Below are positions 22,499 to 32,859 of a stretch of DNA of 64,000 nucleotides, in pieces. Below the pieces are notes generated by a model. That model did not search any database. It worked only from the letters and a program-made list of their open reading frames with translations, and was not told the DNA's origin. Source of the DNA: Heliocidaris tuberculata (taxonomy: Eukaryota; Echinodermata; Echinoidea; Camarodonta; Echinometridae); contig CM046845.1 of the NCBI GenBank assembly GCA_025618425.1, positions 34,870,277 to 34,934,276 of the forward strand. Reading direction: 5' to 3'. The position numbers and the translations under genes were made by a program. How positions within the stretch are numbered: the first letter of the stretch is position 1; the number at the start of each line of letters is the position of its first letter.

Positions 22499-24096
22499 GT
22501 AAGTACAATGAGTTATGTGAGTGAGTCCAGAATTTATGGTCCAGGTCTACAGTGATGGCCTTAGACTTGGGGGCTGGGTAGGTATATTGTATAATTGATG
22601 CAGTATAATGCTGATCACATACAGTACCAGTGAAAGAAGAGAAGATTAACAAATCTGAAAAAAAACAAAACTGAAATTGGAAAAGTAGAAATTACAAAGA
22701 GTTTAAAGCCCACTCACACATCATGCGAGGTAGACCAAAAGCTTCAGTCTCTCTGTATCATCGGTTGTTCCACTGAGACTACGTCTGGCTCAATGTCAGA
22801 AATATTAAAGATTTCCTCATAACAGACGGTTATTTCTGTCTACATGCGAGGTTATTTATAAGCCATATAGGGCCTATTGCGTTTCCAGAAAAATTGACTT
22901 CATAGTAGTTCAAAGCATTTTTACTTTTAGTCATATTTGTCCCCCAATCAGATGTTGAGAAGTATATCTATAAAGCAGCAAGGAAAGAAGGAGAAGAAAG
23001 AGGAGGAAAATAAGTATAAAAGGAGAAGAAGAAGATGGAGAAGATGAAGAATTTAGATATTGAGTAAATCCTTCAGCAATTATCCCTTTAGAATATTGAC
23101 AGATGAGAATGTGATAATACTGGTAATATTTCTGATGAATTATGCAAAAGAAATTAAATTATCAAAATAATTTTCAAATCTATCCTCATTTTCCAGCCCG
23201 AGGCTCATTCCACATATGACAGACTTTTCAACTGGTCGGAGGGATATAACAACAAGCTACATCGATGTGACAGGGAACATGCCAAGTCAAAGGGGCTTAC
23301 AGTAAATGATGAGGTAATTTATTCAGTATTGACTCACTTAGGACAGGACTTTGTTTAAAAGGGTGAAATTGATCAGCTTTTCTTGTTCCATTGAGCAACA
23401 CTAATTTTTTTCTGTTATTACTAGATTTTTTCTAAAAGCCAATTGAGTATGGAAAATGATGATTTTTGATCTTGTCAACATGTTACCAATGAAAGGATTT
23501 GTTAAGAGATAATTATGTCAATAATTGTGTTATAAGCCAGAATAATAGTACAGTGGAACCTCGTTATAGCAAACTCCTTTGGACCAAGGAAATTTCCTTG
23601 TTATATTGAAACCTTGTATCAAGGCTAAAAAACAGTAAAATACAAAGAAGTGGGACTAGGAAAATTACTTAGTTATAAAGAGAGTTTGCTATAGCAGTTT
23701 TCCTTATAATAAGGTTCCACTGTATTCCTAAATTCTGAATTGTAATATGCCTTCCTAAAATTTTAAAAAATTTGAGTAAATTTTATTAACTTTTATTAAC
23801 TTTTTTTTCTCTATAATGGAATATGCTTACATTTATAAGATAATGTAAAAAGAAAAAAATAACTGCATGCTTCATACTATTGCATATTTTAGAGTTTGTA
23901 GGAATATAACATATCTTATCTTTTATATTGCTTTCAGGAAAAGGTGAAAGTTACACCCACGTTGTCATCATCTAACTACGGTCATAAGCTAGATCAGTTC
24001 GTGGACCCCCCTGGTCGCGCTCATGTACGCGTTGGCCACGTGAAAGCTGAATTCTACAGACAAACCGGAATCAACATATCCACCAGCGAATATTGA
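22346..24096 (+). CDS. CFAP90: CFAP90-like (C5orf49 family) cilia and flagella associated protein, complete, 3 exons
   Basis: Three exons (22346-22498, 23197-23313, 23938-24096) join in phase 0 into 142 residues, close to the roughly 147 of the human protein. Family hallmarks are SAFCYVP near residue 29, YDRLFNWSEGYNNKLHRCD near 57-75, REHAKSKGL, SSSNYGHKLDQ and the C-terminal RVGHVKAEFYR. C5orf49/CFAP90 is reported in axonemal doublet microtubules of motile cilia and has no catalytic motif. No signal peptide or membrane segment is seen. Intron 2 carries a TA-flanked miniature transposon. Likely 3'UTR runs to an AATAAA at 26105-26110 and contains a 666-bp inverted-repeat element. The ATG is the first in the exon, and every acceptor (TTCCAG, TTTCAG) and donor (CAG|GTAAGT, GAG|GTAATT) is canonical. 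The assignment rests on recalled similarity. Confidence 0.88.
22738..22850. repeat. CTGAGACTACGTCTGG repeat, partial copy in CFAP90 intron 1
   Basis: It shares CACTGAGACTACGTCTGGCT and TTTCTGTCTA with the fuller copy at 24195-24375. A third partial copy is near 59415. Confidence 0.5.
23197..23313 (+). CDS. CFAP90: CFAP90-like coding exon 2
   Basis: It encodes 39 residues, PEAHSTYDRLFNW then SEGYNNKLHRCDREHAK and SKGLTVNDE, between TTCCAG and GAG|GTAATT. This is the most conserved block of the family. Confidence 0.9.
23551..23722. mobile_element. Tc1/mariner-like MITE (172 bp, TA flanks) in CFAP90 intron 2
   Basis: CAGTGGAACCTCGTTATAGC and its inverse GTTATAAGGAAAAC-like right arm ending AAGGTTCCACTG are flanked by TA on both sides. 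Inner arms include TTTGCTATAGC. This end type is common among short TA-targeted elements. Confidence 0.8.
23938..24096 (+). CDS. CFAP90: CFAP90-like coding exon 3 with stop
   Basis: It encodes 52 residues and a TGA stop. It begins EKVKVTPTLSSSNYGH and has AHVRVGHVKAEFYRQTGIN near the end. The acceptor is TTTCAG. Confidence 0.89.
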   Translation, partial: EKVKVTPTLSSSNYGHKLDQFVDPPGRAHVRVGHVKAEFYRQTGINISTSEY

Positions 24097-24194
24097 TGGA
24101 GGAATTTAGCTGCTTGTTACTATACCAATGTAAAGTTGACAAAAGACAGTATGATGAAGATTGGAGAAATGTGAAAGGCCACTTGGAGTATCAT

Positions 24195-24375
24195 GGCTAC
24201 TAAGAAATCAGACCGAAAAATCAGTCTATTTCGTTTGGGGATATGCTCCGCTGAGACTACGTCTGGCTTTGCAGAATCCCACTGCTACATATCTTGGAGG
24301 AGAGCCTCAGAGTAAAAAAATGTTATAAAACTCCTTCAAACCGACAGATTTTTCTGTCTACTGAGATATTGGCTA
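24195..24375. repeat. CTGAGACTACGTCTGG repeat, fuller copy in CFAP90 3'UTR
   Basis: CAGACCGAAAAATCAGTCT at the left and ACCGACAGATTTTTCTGTCT at the right form hairpin-prone ends around CTGAGACTACGTCTGG. It probably represents a short inverted-repeat element. Confidence 0.5.
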
Positions 24376-24879
24376 GTAAGTGTGATATGCAGGCTATGAT
24401 TAGCATCTACTCTCTTTGATGGATTTGTCTGCACTTTTTCAGGAGTCTAGAGCTGATACATGGTCAAATATGTTTGCAGAAAACCAGTCTTAGGCTTGAC
24501 CCCTTGGAAATGATTTCATTCATCATTTCCATTAGGTTTGATCCAGAGGTATCTTGGGGTTAGTCTTTAATGGGTAATTCTAAAAGCCCAACTAAGACCA
24601 GGGGAGCATTTCATCAAGCGTTTTGTCAGTGATTTTTACCGACAACTGTTATAAGCTACTGAAATTCTCGCATCTGATTGGCTGAGAGCAAATTTGTCGG
24701 TAAAAATCACTGACAAGACACAATGATTACCTTGTGAATGTGATATTTTTTTTTATAAACCGATCAATTTCAAGCTTTTAACAACATATCTGAAGGATGA
24801 ATACCATATAGAAGACATTTGGTACTTGAAAGTTGCATGTGAAATATTTTCACAATTATTTGATGAAGAAGGGTCCTAT

Positions 24880-25545
24880 ATGTGACCAGGCACCACAAAA
24901 CCACCAAAAAGTCGCCAGATATGAAGTTTTAGTTCAGGTCTGATTCTGAAAGAGGAGATTCTCAGCTTTAAAATGACATATAACTCATTAGCATTGGATA
25001 TTTATAACTCACTGTACAAAGGGTAGAATGCACAGTCCTTCAGAATGTTACTTCTGAGAAATAAGGGTTTAAAGTTTGCAGTCTATTGAAGCACTCTGAC
25101 TTGCAAGATCTTGCACTAAGGTGACAAAAGGAGGATAAGAACTCAATAGAAATTTATATGAAGGGATTATCAGATTTTCCTAAAACTTGGCATACTGATT
25201 AGGCACATCCTGTTCATGATAGTGCACAAGTATCAATGCAAGAACTTACTCTTTTTTAAATTTATGGGAGATCAAAATGAGACAAGTATTCAGGGTCGTA
25301 AAAAAGAAAAATAATACAACAAAATCCAGAGAAGACAAACGTAAGTCTAATACAAAACTGTCAAAAATACCACTTTTAGATTGTTTGGTGCCTCCAAATT
25401 TTTAGATTACTTAGAATAAAGTATAATCTTTCAGGAAATACCAAAAAATAAAATTTGACCATGCCAACCAAAAACACAATGATTGAGCTCTAACTGAAAA
25501 TCACACAGTGCGACTTTTTGGTGGTTTTGTGGTGCCTGGTCACAT
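24880..25545. mobile_element. Inverted-repeat element, ATGTGACC family (copy 2, 666 bp)
   Basis: ATGTGACCAGGCACCACAAA and TTTGTGGTGCCTGGTCACAT are inverse ends, extended by ACCACCAAAAAGTCGC. The length and ends match the copy at 4869-5536. It lies in the likely 3'UTR of the CFAP90-like gene. Confidence 0.75.
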
Positions 25546-26104
25546 ATGTTCTTTATAGGAAATGTGATGAAGAAAATGGATCTCTGTTTCAGTTTAAGAA
25601 TATAAAATACAGTATTGGGTCTAACTCACCACCAGGGACAACTCGGCCTCAGCAGAAAATTAGGGCCGAGGTATGCAAAAGAGCTGAATCGATCGCAAAG
25701 ACTTCCATGAAATTTTGCACTGATTAAATCTCTTACAATCTCCTGGAATTGTGTAAAAATAGTTCCTGAGAACTTAGTCAATACTGAAAATTTCAAGAAG
25801 CAAAATTCTATAAAACATGAAATTTAGAGCTATTTAGAGATCCAGAGTGTGGCGTGCACTTGAACTCTGGAAACCTTATCGCCTCGCGATGTCGAGTTTG
25901 CCCTAGTGACGAGTTAGCCTTACCCCAAAATACATCATTTCATAATATCCCTTTATGCCCTTTGAGAAAGTCAACGACAATTTAGTCAGCCATTGATTCC
26001 GTCCAGCACTACATGTTTTGCGATTGTACTGTTAGCCTGACATGTATTAACTGTTTGAGTTCTCAATATCATGTATTTTATCACTTTGGAGAGGAACTCT
26101 GACC

Positions 26105-26110
26105 AATAAA
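26105..26110 (+). terminator. Candidate poly(A) signal of the CFAP90-like gene
   Basis: AATAAA is followed by a GT-rich stretch (TTTGTTAGTT) about 20 nt on. A second AATAAA at about 26950 belongs more probably to a LINE-type tail. Confidence 0.35.
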
Positions 26111-26599
26111 TGAGAATTATACTTTGTTAGTTAAATCTGAGGAACTTGATGGTAAGAAGATGAGGATTCATATACTTCTGGAGTGTGTGATAAAATGTCT
26201 TCTGCGATCTTTTTGTGTTGAGATTTTCACATTTGTCGATACTTCACGAAGCATTAGGATTTATTTAGATAAAATATCATTTTTATAAATATATAATACC
26301 TATATACACTGTAGTACAGTGTACATACCACAAGAAAAATCTAAAATCTAAAAATGATTGATGCAATGTTTAACTCTTTTCTTTTTTTTCGGCGGGGGGG
26401 GGGGGGGGGGGTGCGATGTTAAATGATAGAGATTATCAAGGCTGCTATTATTATGTACTAGTTGTAATGGAATTTTGTGTACATTCTGCCAAGTAAATGT
26501 TTGTATTTGTCTTTGTATTCTCTCTACACAATGTTTTGATGAAATTTATTTTATCAATTAAAATGTATTGATTTTTAAAACACAAAAATTGACCTCATA

Positions 26600-26980
26600 T
26601 TTATTGTTTATGATTTACTGCATAGATAAGGTGATGGTGTGTATTATGTCATGACCTTTGTGTGTTGAGTATGTTTCAAATCATATTGCAAATGTTCTAT
26701 ATGGAGCCTATAACTAACCCATCGTAGCTTTCTCCTTAGGCTCCTCCATATTTCACTTTTCTTTTTAGCCCAGTCTTTTCAATTAATACTGCATGCAAAG
26801 TATAGATACGAGGTACCTGTACTACTCACCACCTTTTATTTTCTCTGACAATAGATTTCATGTTCCTTTGTACCATTTTTCTTGTTTGTATCATCTATAC
26901 TGTTTGTACGATTTATTTTGTGAAAACACTGTAAATGTGAAATATGGACCAATAAACTAAAACAGAAACCGAAACTATAC
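26600..26980 (+). repeat. Probable LINE 3'UTR tail
   Basis: ATGGACCAATAAACTAAAAC followed by AGAAACCGAAACT resembles the short direct-repeat tails of CR1/L2-type LINEs. No coding part is attached. Confidence 0.3.
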
Positions 26981-27341
26981 TCTTAAATTTCAAAAGCCAT
27001 TAGAATGAAAGAAACATTTCACATTACCTCCACAATTTCTTCATTGCCTGTCCAATATGAATTAGTTCTGGAATATATCCATTGATAATCATCTGAAATA
27101 TCACTAGTTTAAAGGTATAATCTTGAGTTCTTGAGGAAATAGTTATGACAGAATGTCACAGAATATCAATCCTCGTGGAATAAAACAAAACTTATACCGC
27201 CTACTAAGGACTACAAATAAACAAAATATGCCACATGATTTCGATAGAAAATTTATGATACACATATGTAGCTGAGTAGATTATGAATTGAGCATGTAAC
27301 TGCGACCTACTTACATAACACGTAGGCGTATAGGAACTGGG

Positions 27342-27406
27342 GGGGGGGGGGGGGGACACCCAAAACGGCGATGACCTTCCTTTTCTATTTTTTTGCTTGT
27401 CTGAAA

Positions 27407-27459
<53 letters not shown>
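27342..27459. repeat. Paired poly-G and poly-C tracts, including a C run of about 49
   Basis: A G run of about 16 at 27340-27355 is followed about 55 bp later by an uninterrupted C run at roughly 27411-27459. The flanks (GTAGGCGTATAGGAACT and AACTTCCTACACCC) are near-inverse, so this is probably another short inverted-repeat element. Confidence 0.6.
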
Positions 27460-28053
27460 ACTTCAAAAAAACTTCCTACACCCTTGACATACCACATGGT
27501 TTCAAAATTGTTTTGGGGGATTTTATTTTTTTGCTGGTTCTAATACTCCATCTACTGCTTTGATAAACAAAGACAATTAATTTAATTCAGTCTTTCTTGA
27601 AATGCAACTCCATTAGCTTTAACACATTTAGCTTGCAAACTCAGCTATATTTTGTACCTAAAAAGTGTATCAAAAACAATTACACCCCATCAGCCCTAGG
27701 CTAATGTGATTATTTCTGAATTATGTGCTGTTGGGGGCCAGGAGTTCAGTTCACGGGTAAAAACCTAGCCAAACCTCTGGCCATTGGCACATAATACAGT
27801 AAGACATTTGGGGTGTACACCTTAGAAAGATATGATCCAGATTACAACATAAAACTAAAAATGAGAAAGTTCACAAATTGATTGTAACCTCTTCACAAAG
27901 ACTATAACCTCTTTTTTTCTTCTGCTTGACAAATATACTTTCACACATTCTCTCATCTGCTCTCCTCTTATCAGTCTGTTATCTGTTCTTTGCCTTCTCT
28001 TTCATCCTGATTTCCTTTCATATTTTTGTAATCTTGCAATTTGATGTTTGTAC

Positions 28054-28280
28054 CAGGGGCAGATCCATGGGGGGCCCCTCCCCTGGAAAAAAAAAGACAC
28101 CCTAAAAATCCTGATGATTTTTTTTTTTTTTTTTTTTGCTTGTCAGAGATTTTTTGAGCTAAAAAGAGACCCCCAAACTCCGATGACCCTTTTTTTTTTT
28201 TTTTTTTTTTTTTTTTAGCTTGTCAGAAAATTGTGTGAATATTGGGCCCCCTCTCTCATAAAATCCTGGATCCGCCACTG
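28054..28280. mobile_element. hAT-like MITE (227 bp) with exact 8-bp TSD
   Basis: The ends are CAGGGGCAGATCCATGG and the inverse of CTGGATCCGCCACTG. The target duplication GTTTGTAC occurs at 28046-28053 and 28281-28288. The interior holds two long T runs (about 20 each) beside C/G-rich ends. Confidence 0.85.
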
Positions 28281-28289
28281 GTTTGTACT

Positions 28290-29497
28290 GTCCATGCACA
28301 TAAAGTGACACATCTCTTCATGATGTACATTTCTATAATCATGCCAGAGGGGGACAATCTTTCCGGTGTCGTCCTAGTCATTAACAAGAATAATACACAT
28401 TTGTTCAAATAGAATAATTCTGAGGCAGCAGGTGGATCAGATTTTTTAATCAGAAATGAAATACATGTTTCAGTTCAAAACGGAACTTTGGACAAGAAAG
28501 ATCATCTGTTTCAACTAGCCAAATATAGCTTCTAACAAAACTTTGAATTGTATCTCTCAACTTCTTGAATGATGTAGCAGGGTGCAATTATATATTTACA
28601 ACACAAATACAACTAACAGAAGGCAAAAGAAGCTTGCGCATATTGAAATATACAAGATTGTACTAAATGTATCAGACTCTGGAATGTTACAAATTACATT
28701 AGAAATATATATGCATCGACAACTTATCAAGATTTTTTTTCTTTCATAAAACATGTACATGTATGTAAGAAATTCTTCATGTGTGATGCAAGTAGCTAAC
28801 TGATGAGCAGAAACTTTAATCATGAATACTTTGATTTTTAAATCAAGTAAGATATAGTCATGTCTGTTGTTCCTGTAATGCATGACATTCACCAATCAAA
28901 TTATCAAATAATTAAATCATATTTGTATCTTAACTACTTCCATTCATGTTGAAGCCTTTGTATAAAATCAAACTGCTGTATTTTCTGAAATTTGGACAGA
29001 ACTATTATGGTATCCTCCTCCCCCCCCAAAAAAAAAGAAAAAAGAAAAAAAAGAGAGAAGCACTGTCTAATATATATTTACACCAAATCTATGACCAAAA
29101 CGATGGATAACTTTTCTATACATGTATTTATGGCCAAAATAGTGCAAGTAAATATGTATATATGCACTAAAAAGTGGTTTTTCAGTTAGACTGAAATGTA
29201 CTGTACATAGCAGTAAAATATTAGACCAAGTACTACCCATGCATCGATCTAGCATATCAATCCTGTTTTGTTCTTGTCTTACAAACAAACAAAGAAAACA
29301 TCTGTACAATTGTTTATACCATTAATCCCATTAAAAAACAGATACAAAGTCAGACGTGAGATGCACAAACTTCTAAGAATCAAAAGAAAGGTCACCCATA
29401 CGAGTAATTTCAACTTTTCAGCAACAACAAAGAAATATAAACATTTACAATCATAAAAATGGCTCAAGTGTGTTTATGATTGTTTTTTTTCTTCCAT
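28290..29497. other. AT-rich intergenic DNA, no gene seen
   Basis: No conserved reading frame or known repeat is evident between the hAT-like element and the 105-bp duplication. There is only a short C run and an (A)n stretch near 29020-29050. Confidence 0.4.
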
Positions 29498-29707
29498 CCT
29501 AGCAACATTATTAACATAACTATGAACACAATCATTTTCGGTGTAAATGACTACTCTTACATGTGTACATATCTTCTTTTCATACAAGCTATTTTCATTT
29601 ATCCTAGCAACATTATTAACACAACTATGAACACAATCATTTTCAGTGTAAATGACTACTCTTACATGTGAACATATCTTCTTTTCATACAAGCTATTTT
29701 CAAATAT
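29498..29707. repeat. Two-copy 105-bp tandem duplication
   Basis: The block starting CCTAGCAACATTATTAACA repeats with a 105-bp period (29498 and 29603), including CTATGAACACAATCATTTTC and GACTACTCTTACATGTG. Only a few differences separate the copies, suggesting a recent event. Confidence 0.85.
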
Positions 29708-29934
29708 CATCATTTTCAAATTAATTAATTAACCCTATAAAAAAATGACTATCAGAGAAACAAAAACACATTCGGGCATCCCTATGAACACCTCACGTAA
29801 GAAGAAATCAAATGCCAAATGGGTACGAAAAGAGAAAACACTATGTACACATCATCAGAATGTCTTATAGCACACTTTCCCCAACATTCAGAGCGAACTG
29901 ACAACAGTTTTACAGGTATACACTGAACACTTTA

Positions 29935-31654
29935 TCCCCAAATGGTCGTAAACTTTATTGAATATAAAATACTAATTTTAGATGATTGAAGTTCACAGTC
30001 TTTTCTTCTCCTTTGAAGGAGCCTAATACTGCTCGGACAACAATGCTTTGAGATATTCCATCTTTTATGAACAACTTACCATTCATAATAACAAAAGAAG
30101 CTGTGTTTATATTCCGCAAAATGATTTATCACAAGAGACATGACTTGCTGCAGCATCCCCTCACATATTTGGTGTCCTACAATTTCATTCTCGGGTTCCT
30201 TTTAATCTTTGTGAATGCACATCGATGGGATTTTTTCACAATTCTATACTCACAATGGAAAAGGACATTCTGAAGAATTTGAATGGGAAATTAGGCAAGA
30301 CTAATGACTGCCAAGTCAGAGGAAAATACAGCATTCTTTGCACAAACTAGCCACTGTAGAAACAATTTAAACAACCACTAATGTCCACTATCTTTCCATT
30401 TGATCAAGTATTTACAAAATTTGTCCTGTCTGTATACCATATTAAAGGCACCAACAATCATTTGGATAATTTTCTTTTCACACACTTAGTTTGACACATA
30501 CTCATCTGGAATATTTTTTTCAAATTGTCACCCCCATATTTCAAATTCTGCTTATTTAATAATTTTGACTCCTTTCTGATTACTAACATTCCTATAGCCA
30601 GCCCCCCCTTTTAAAACTATCTCATGGCCCTATGATTGGTCCTATTAGTTGGTCCCAATCAATAATGAATTTAGATAGTTAAGAAATAAAAAGCCAAATT
30701 GCTAACAAAACAAGATGAATGCGACTGCATCTCCTATAAGCCTCCACCTAAATTCAGTTGATGGCTCAAACTGTTCTTGAAGTATTGTGATAACCAGAAT
30801 AAAAAGCCTCTAATTACATGTTAATTGACATCTAATGATTCTTGAGATATCGTGTTAACAAGGCTAACACCTGTAATTTCAGAAATTGACCTGTGACCTT
30901 TGACCTACATGACCCAAAATCTAATCAGATCGTCTTCCTATGGTGATACATACTAGCACTAAGTTTGAAGTTCATACCTCTAATGGTTTTTGAGTTATTG
31001 CGAGAACAAGTGTAACACCTGAAATTTCAGAAATTGGCCTCTGTGACCTTGATCTTTGACCTACGTACCCCAAAATCTAATCAGATCGTCTTCCTATGGT
31101 GATACATACTAGCAACAAGTTTAAAGTTCATACCTCAAACGTTTTTTTAGTTATCGCTAGAACGAGGCTAACACCTGAAATCTAAGGAATTGGCCTCTGT
31201 GACCTTGACCTTTGACCTACGTACCTCAAAATCTAATCACATCGTCTCCCTATGGTGATACATGCGAGCACCAAGTTTAAAGTTCATACCTTTTGTTTCT
31301 TGAGTTATCGCTAGAACGAGAAAGCGGGACGGATGGACAGACGCACAGATGCATGGACAACCCGAAAACAAAAAGCCTCTGGCACCACCTTCGGTGGGCT
31401 AAGGCATAAAAAAGAACCCCATGCAAAGAACTAATGATGCGGTCACACTTCACATGACATCTAGCTATAAGCACCAAGTAGTGTGACTGCACCATAAGTC
31501 ACACCTGCATGCTTCGTTTAATCGATACCTGGAATAGCCTGAAAATGTTGTTAAATGCAACAGGCTTGTTTGACATTACCCTCATCTCAGAATAAATACA
31601 TGTACCTTGATCAGGACACACATAATAAAAGTACACCATGGAAATCCTTAAGCT
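29935..31654 (-). other. Probable 3'UTR / downstream region of the giant zinc-finger gene
   Basis: No coding exon is supported here. A reverse-complement AATAAA lies at about 29951-29956 and is the best poly(A) signal seen, which would give a 1.7-kb 3'UTR. The interval contains a 156-bp tandem array (30880-31410). The short plus-strand reading frame at 30067-30273 has no recognisable features. Confidence 0.35.
30880..31410. repeat. Tandem array, period 156 bp, about 3.5 units
   Basis: CAAAATCTAATCA recurs at 30915, 31071 and 31227. Each unit holds TGTGACCTTGACCTTTGACC, CCTATGGTGATACAT, AAAGTTCATACC and GAGTTATCGCTAGAAC. The array closes with an (ACGGACAGACGC)-like run and TTCGGTGGGCTAAGGC. 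It lies in the probable 3'UTR of the giant zinc-finger gene. Confidence 0.8.
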
Positions 31655-32859
31655 CTATTTTTTGAGAATAACAGTTTTCTTGATATGCATTCCAATGTGT
31701 TTAGGTGTGTCAAGGATAGTCAAGGTCCTAAATGAACATTGGTTGCATCTCAGGTACTCGCGTCCAAACGGAAATTGTGTGTCCGGATTAACGCTTAAGT
31801 CCTTGCTGAAAAAGCTGTGGAGGATTTCTTCCTCAGTGAAGTAGACAGTGTTCTCATCTTCCACAACCTTACTGTTTGGCTTGTCATCAAGTTCACAAGG
31901 ATTTGCGTTATCCTCTGGAAGGCATTCAGATTTCCCCTGTGGGGTCTGGGTGTTGTCTGTTTCACTACAGTTCTTGGACACTTCTGGCATCTCTGTCGTA
32001 TGGCTAATGGTCTCTTCTGAAGTCTGTCCATTCTCATCATGGATGACTATATTGTCAACAGGAGTGATCAGCACCTTCTTGCTGATGTGGGTCTCTAAGT
32101 GATCTGGCAAGTTCTCGCCACGCAGATCCATCTTCTTGCACTTAGGGCAAAAGAACATTTTCATACCAAATCCCTTTTTTCCTTTCATTTCTGTTGTGTA
32201 GCATGAGAAATAGGACTGCAGCTCATCATAGAACATCTGGATAGAGTCTCCTGGCTTGTCAAGCAGCTCATCCATGTCAATGGATGCAGGGGTAGAATGG
32301 CTAGGAGTCAGAGGGCTGGAAGCATTGGATGCAATCGCTGCTTCTCGGGGTGCTTCTTTTTCTCCAGAAGCAGTTTGTGAGGACACAGACAGCACAACGC
32401 AATCTCCAGAATCCTTAACTACTGCTGCCTGATCTTGCAAACAGTCACTATTATTTTCACTGTCTTTCTCCATCACATCTCCTGCTTCTGCAGCATCACC
32501 ACTGCTCCAAGGGGATGTCGGAAGGCTTTCTGAACAAGTACCATTCTCCTTCATTTCATTGGTATTGTCATCTTCTGTTTCTCTACAAGCACCACTAGCT
32601 CCTATACCATCATTACCACCATCGAACGAGTCACCAACATCCATCATATCGACATCCTCCATGGGTGAATCACCATGCCCATCATCACCCACAGTAGCCA
32701 TCTGTTCATCTACCACAGCATCAGTAGGACCAGAGACCACACTGGCATCCATCCCTTGGTCCATGGGTGACATGCTATCCCTGGTAGGGCATTGGTCAGT
32801 CGATCCCCGGGTTGATTCCTCCCAGTCCTGCATCCCATCATTGCTCTGGGAATGAGAGT
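31655..32859 (-). CDS. Giant zinc-finger gene, terminal coding exon with stop
   Basis: It enters after ATATACAG in phase 1 and encodes 400 residues and a TAG stop. The first half is acidic, Ser/Asp/Met-rich. A Cx2C-x12-HxxxH finger (CPKCKKMDL... HLETH) and a second (CNQCSFRTL... HIGMH) close the protein, ending KKTVILKK. The spacing of these two is classical C2H2. Confidence 0.9.

Noticed and set aside
31817..32855. Plus-strand frames opposite the terminal zinc-finger exon
   Set aside because: Antisense shadows of a coding exon with strong splice and finger evidence.
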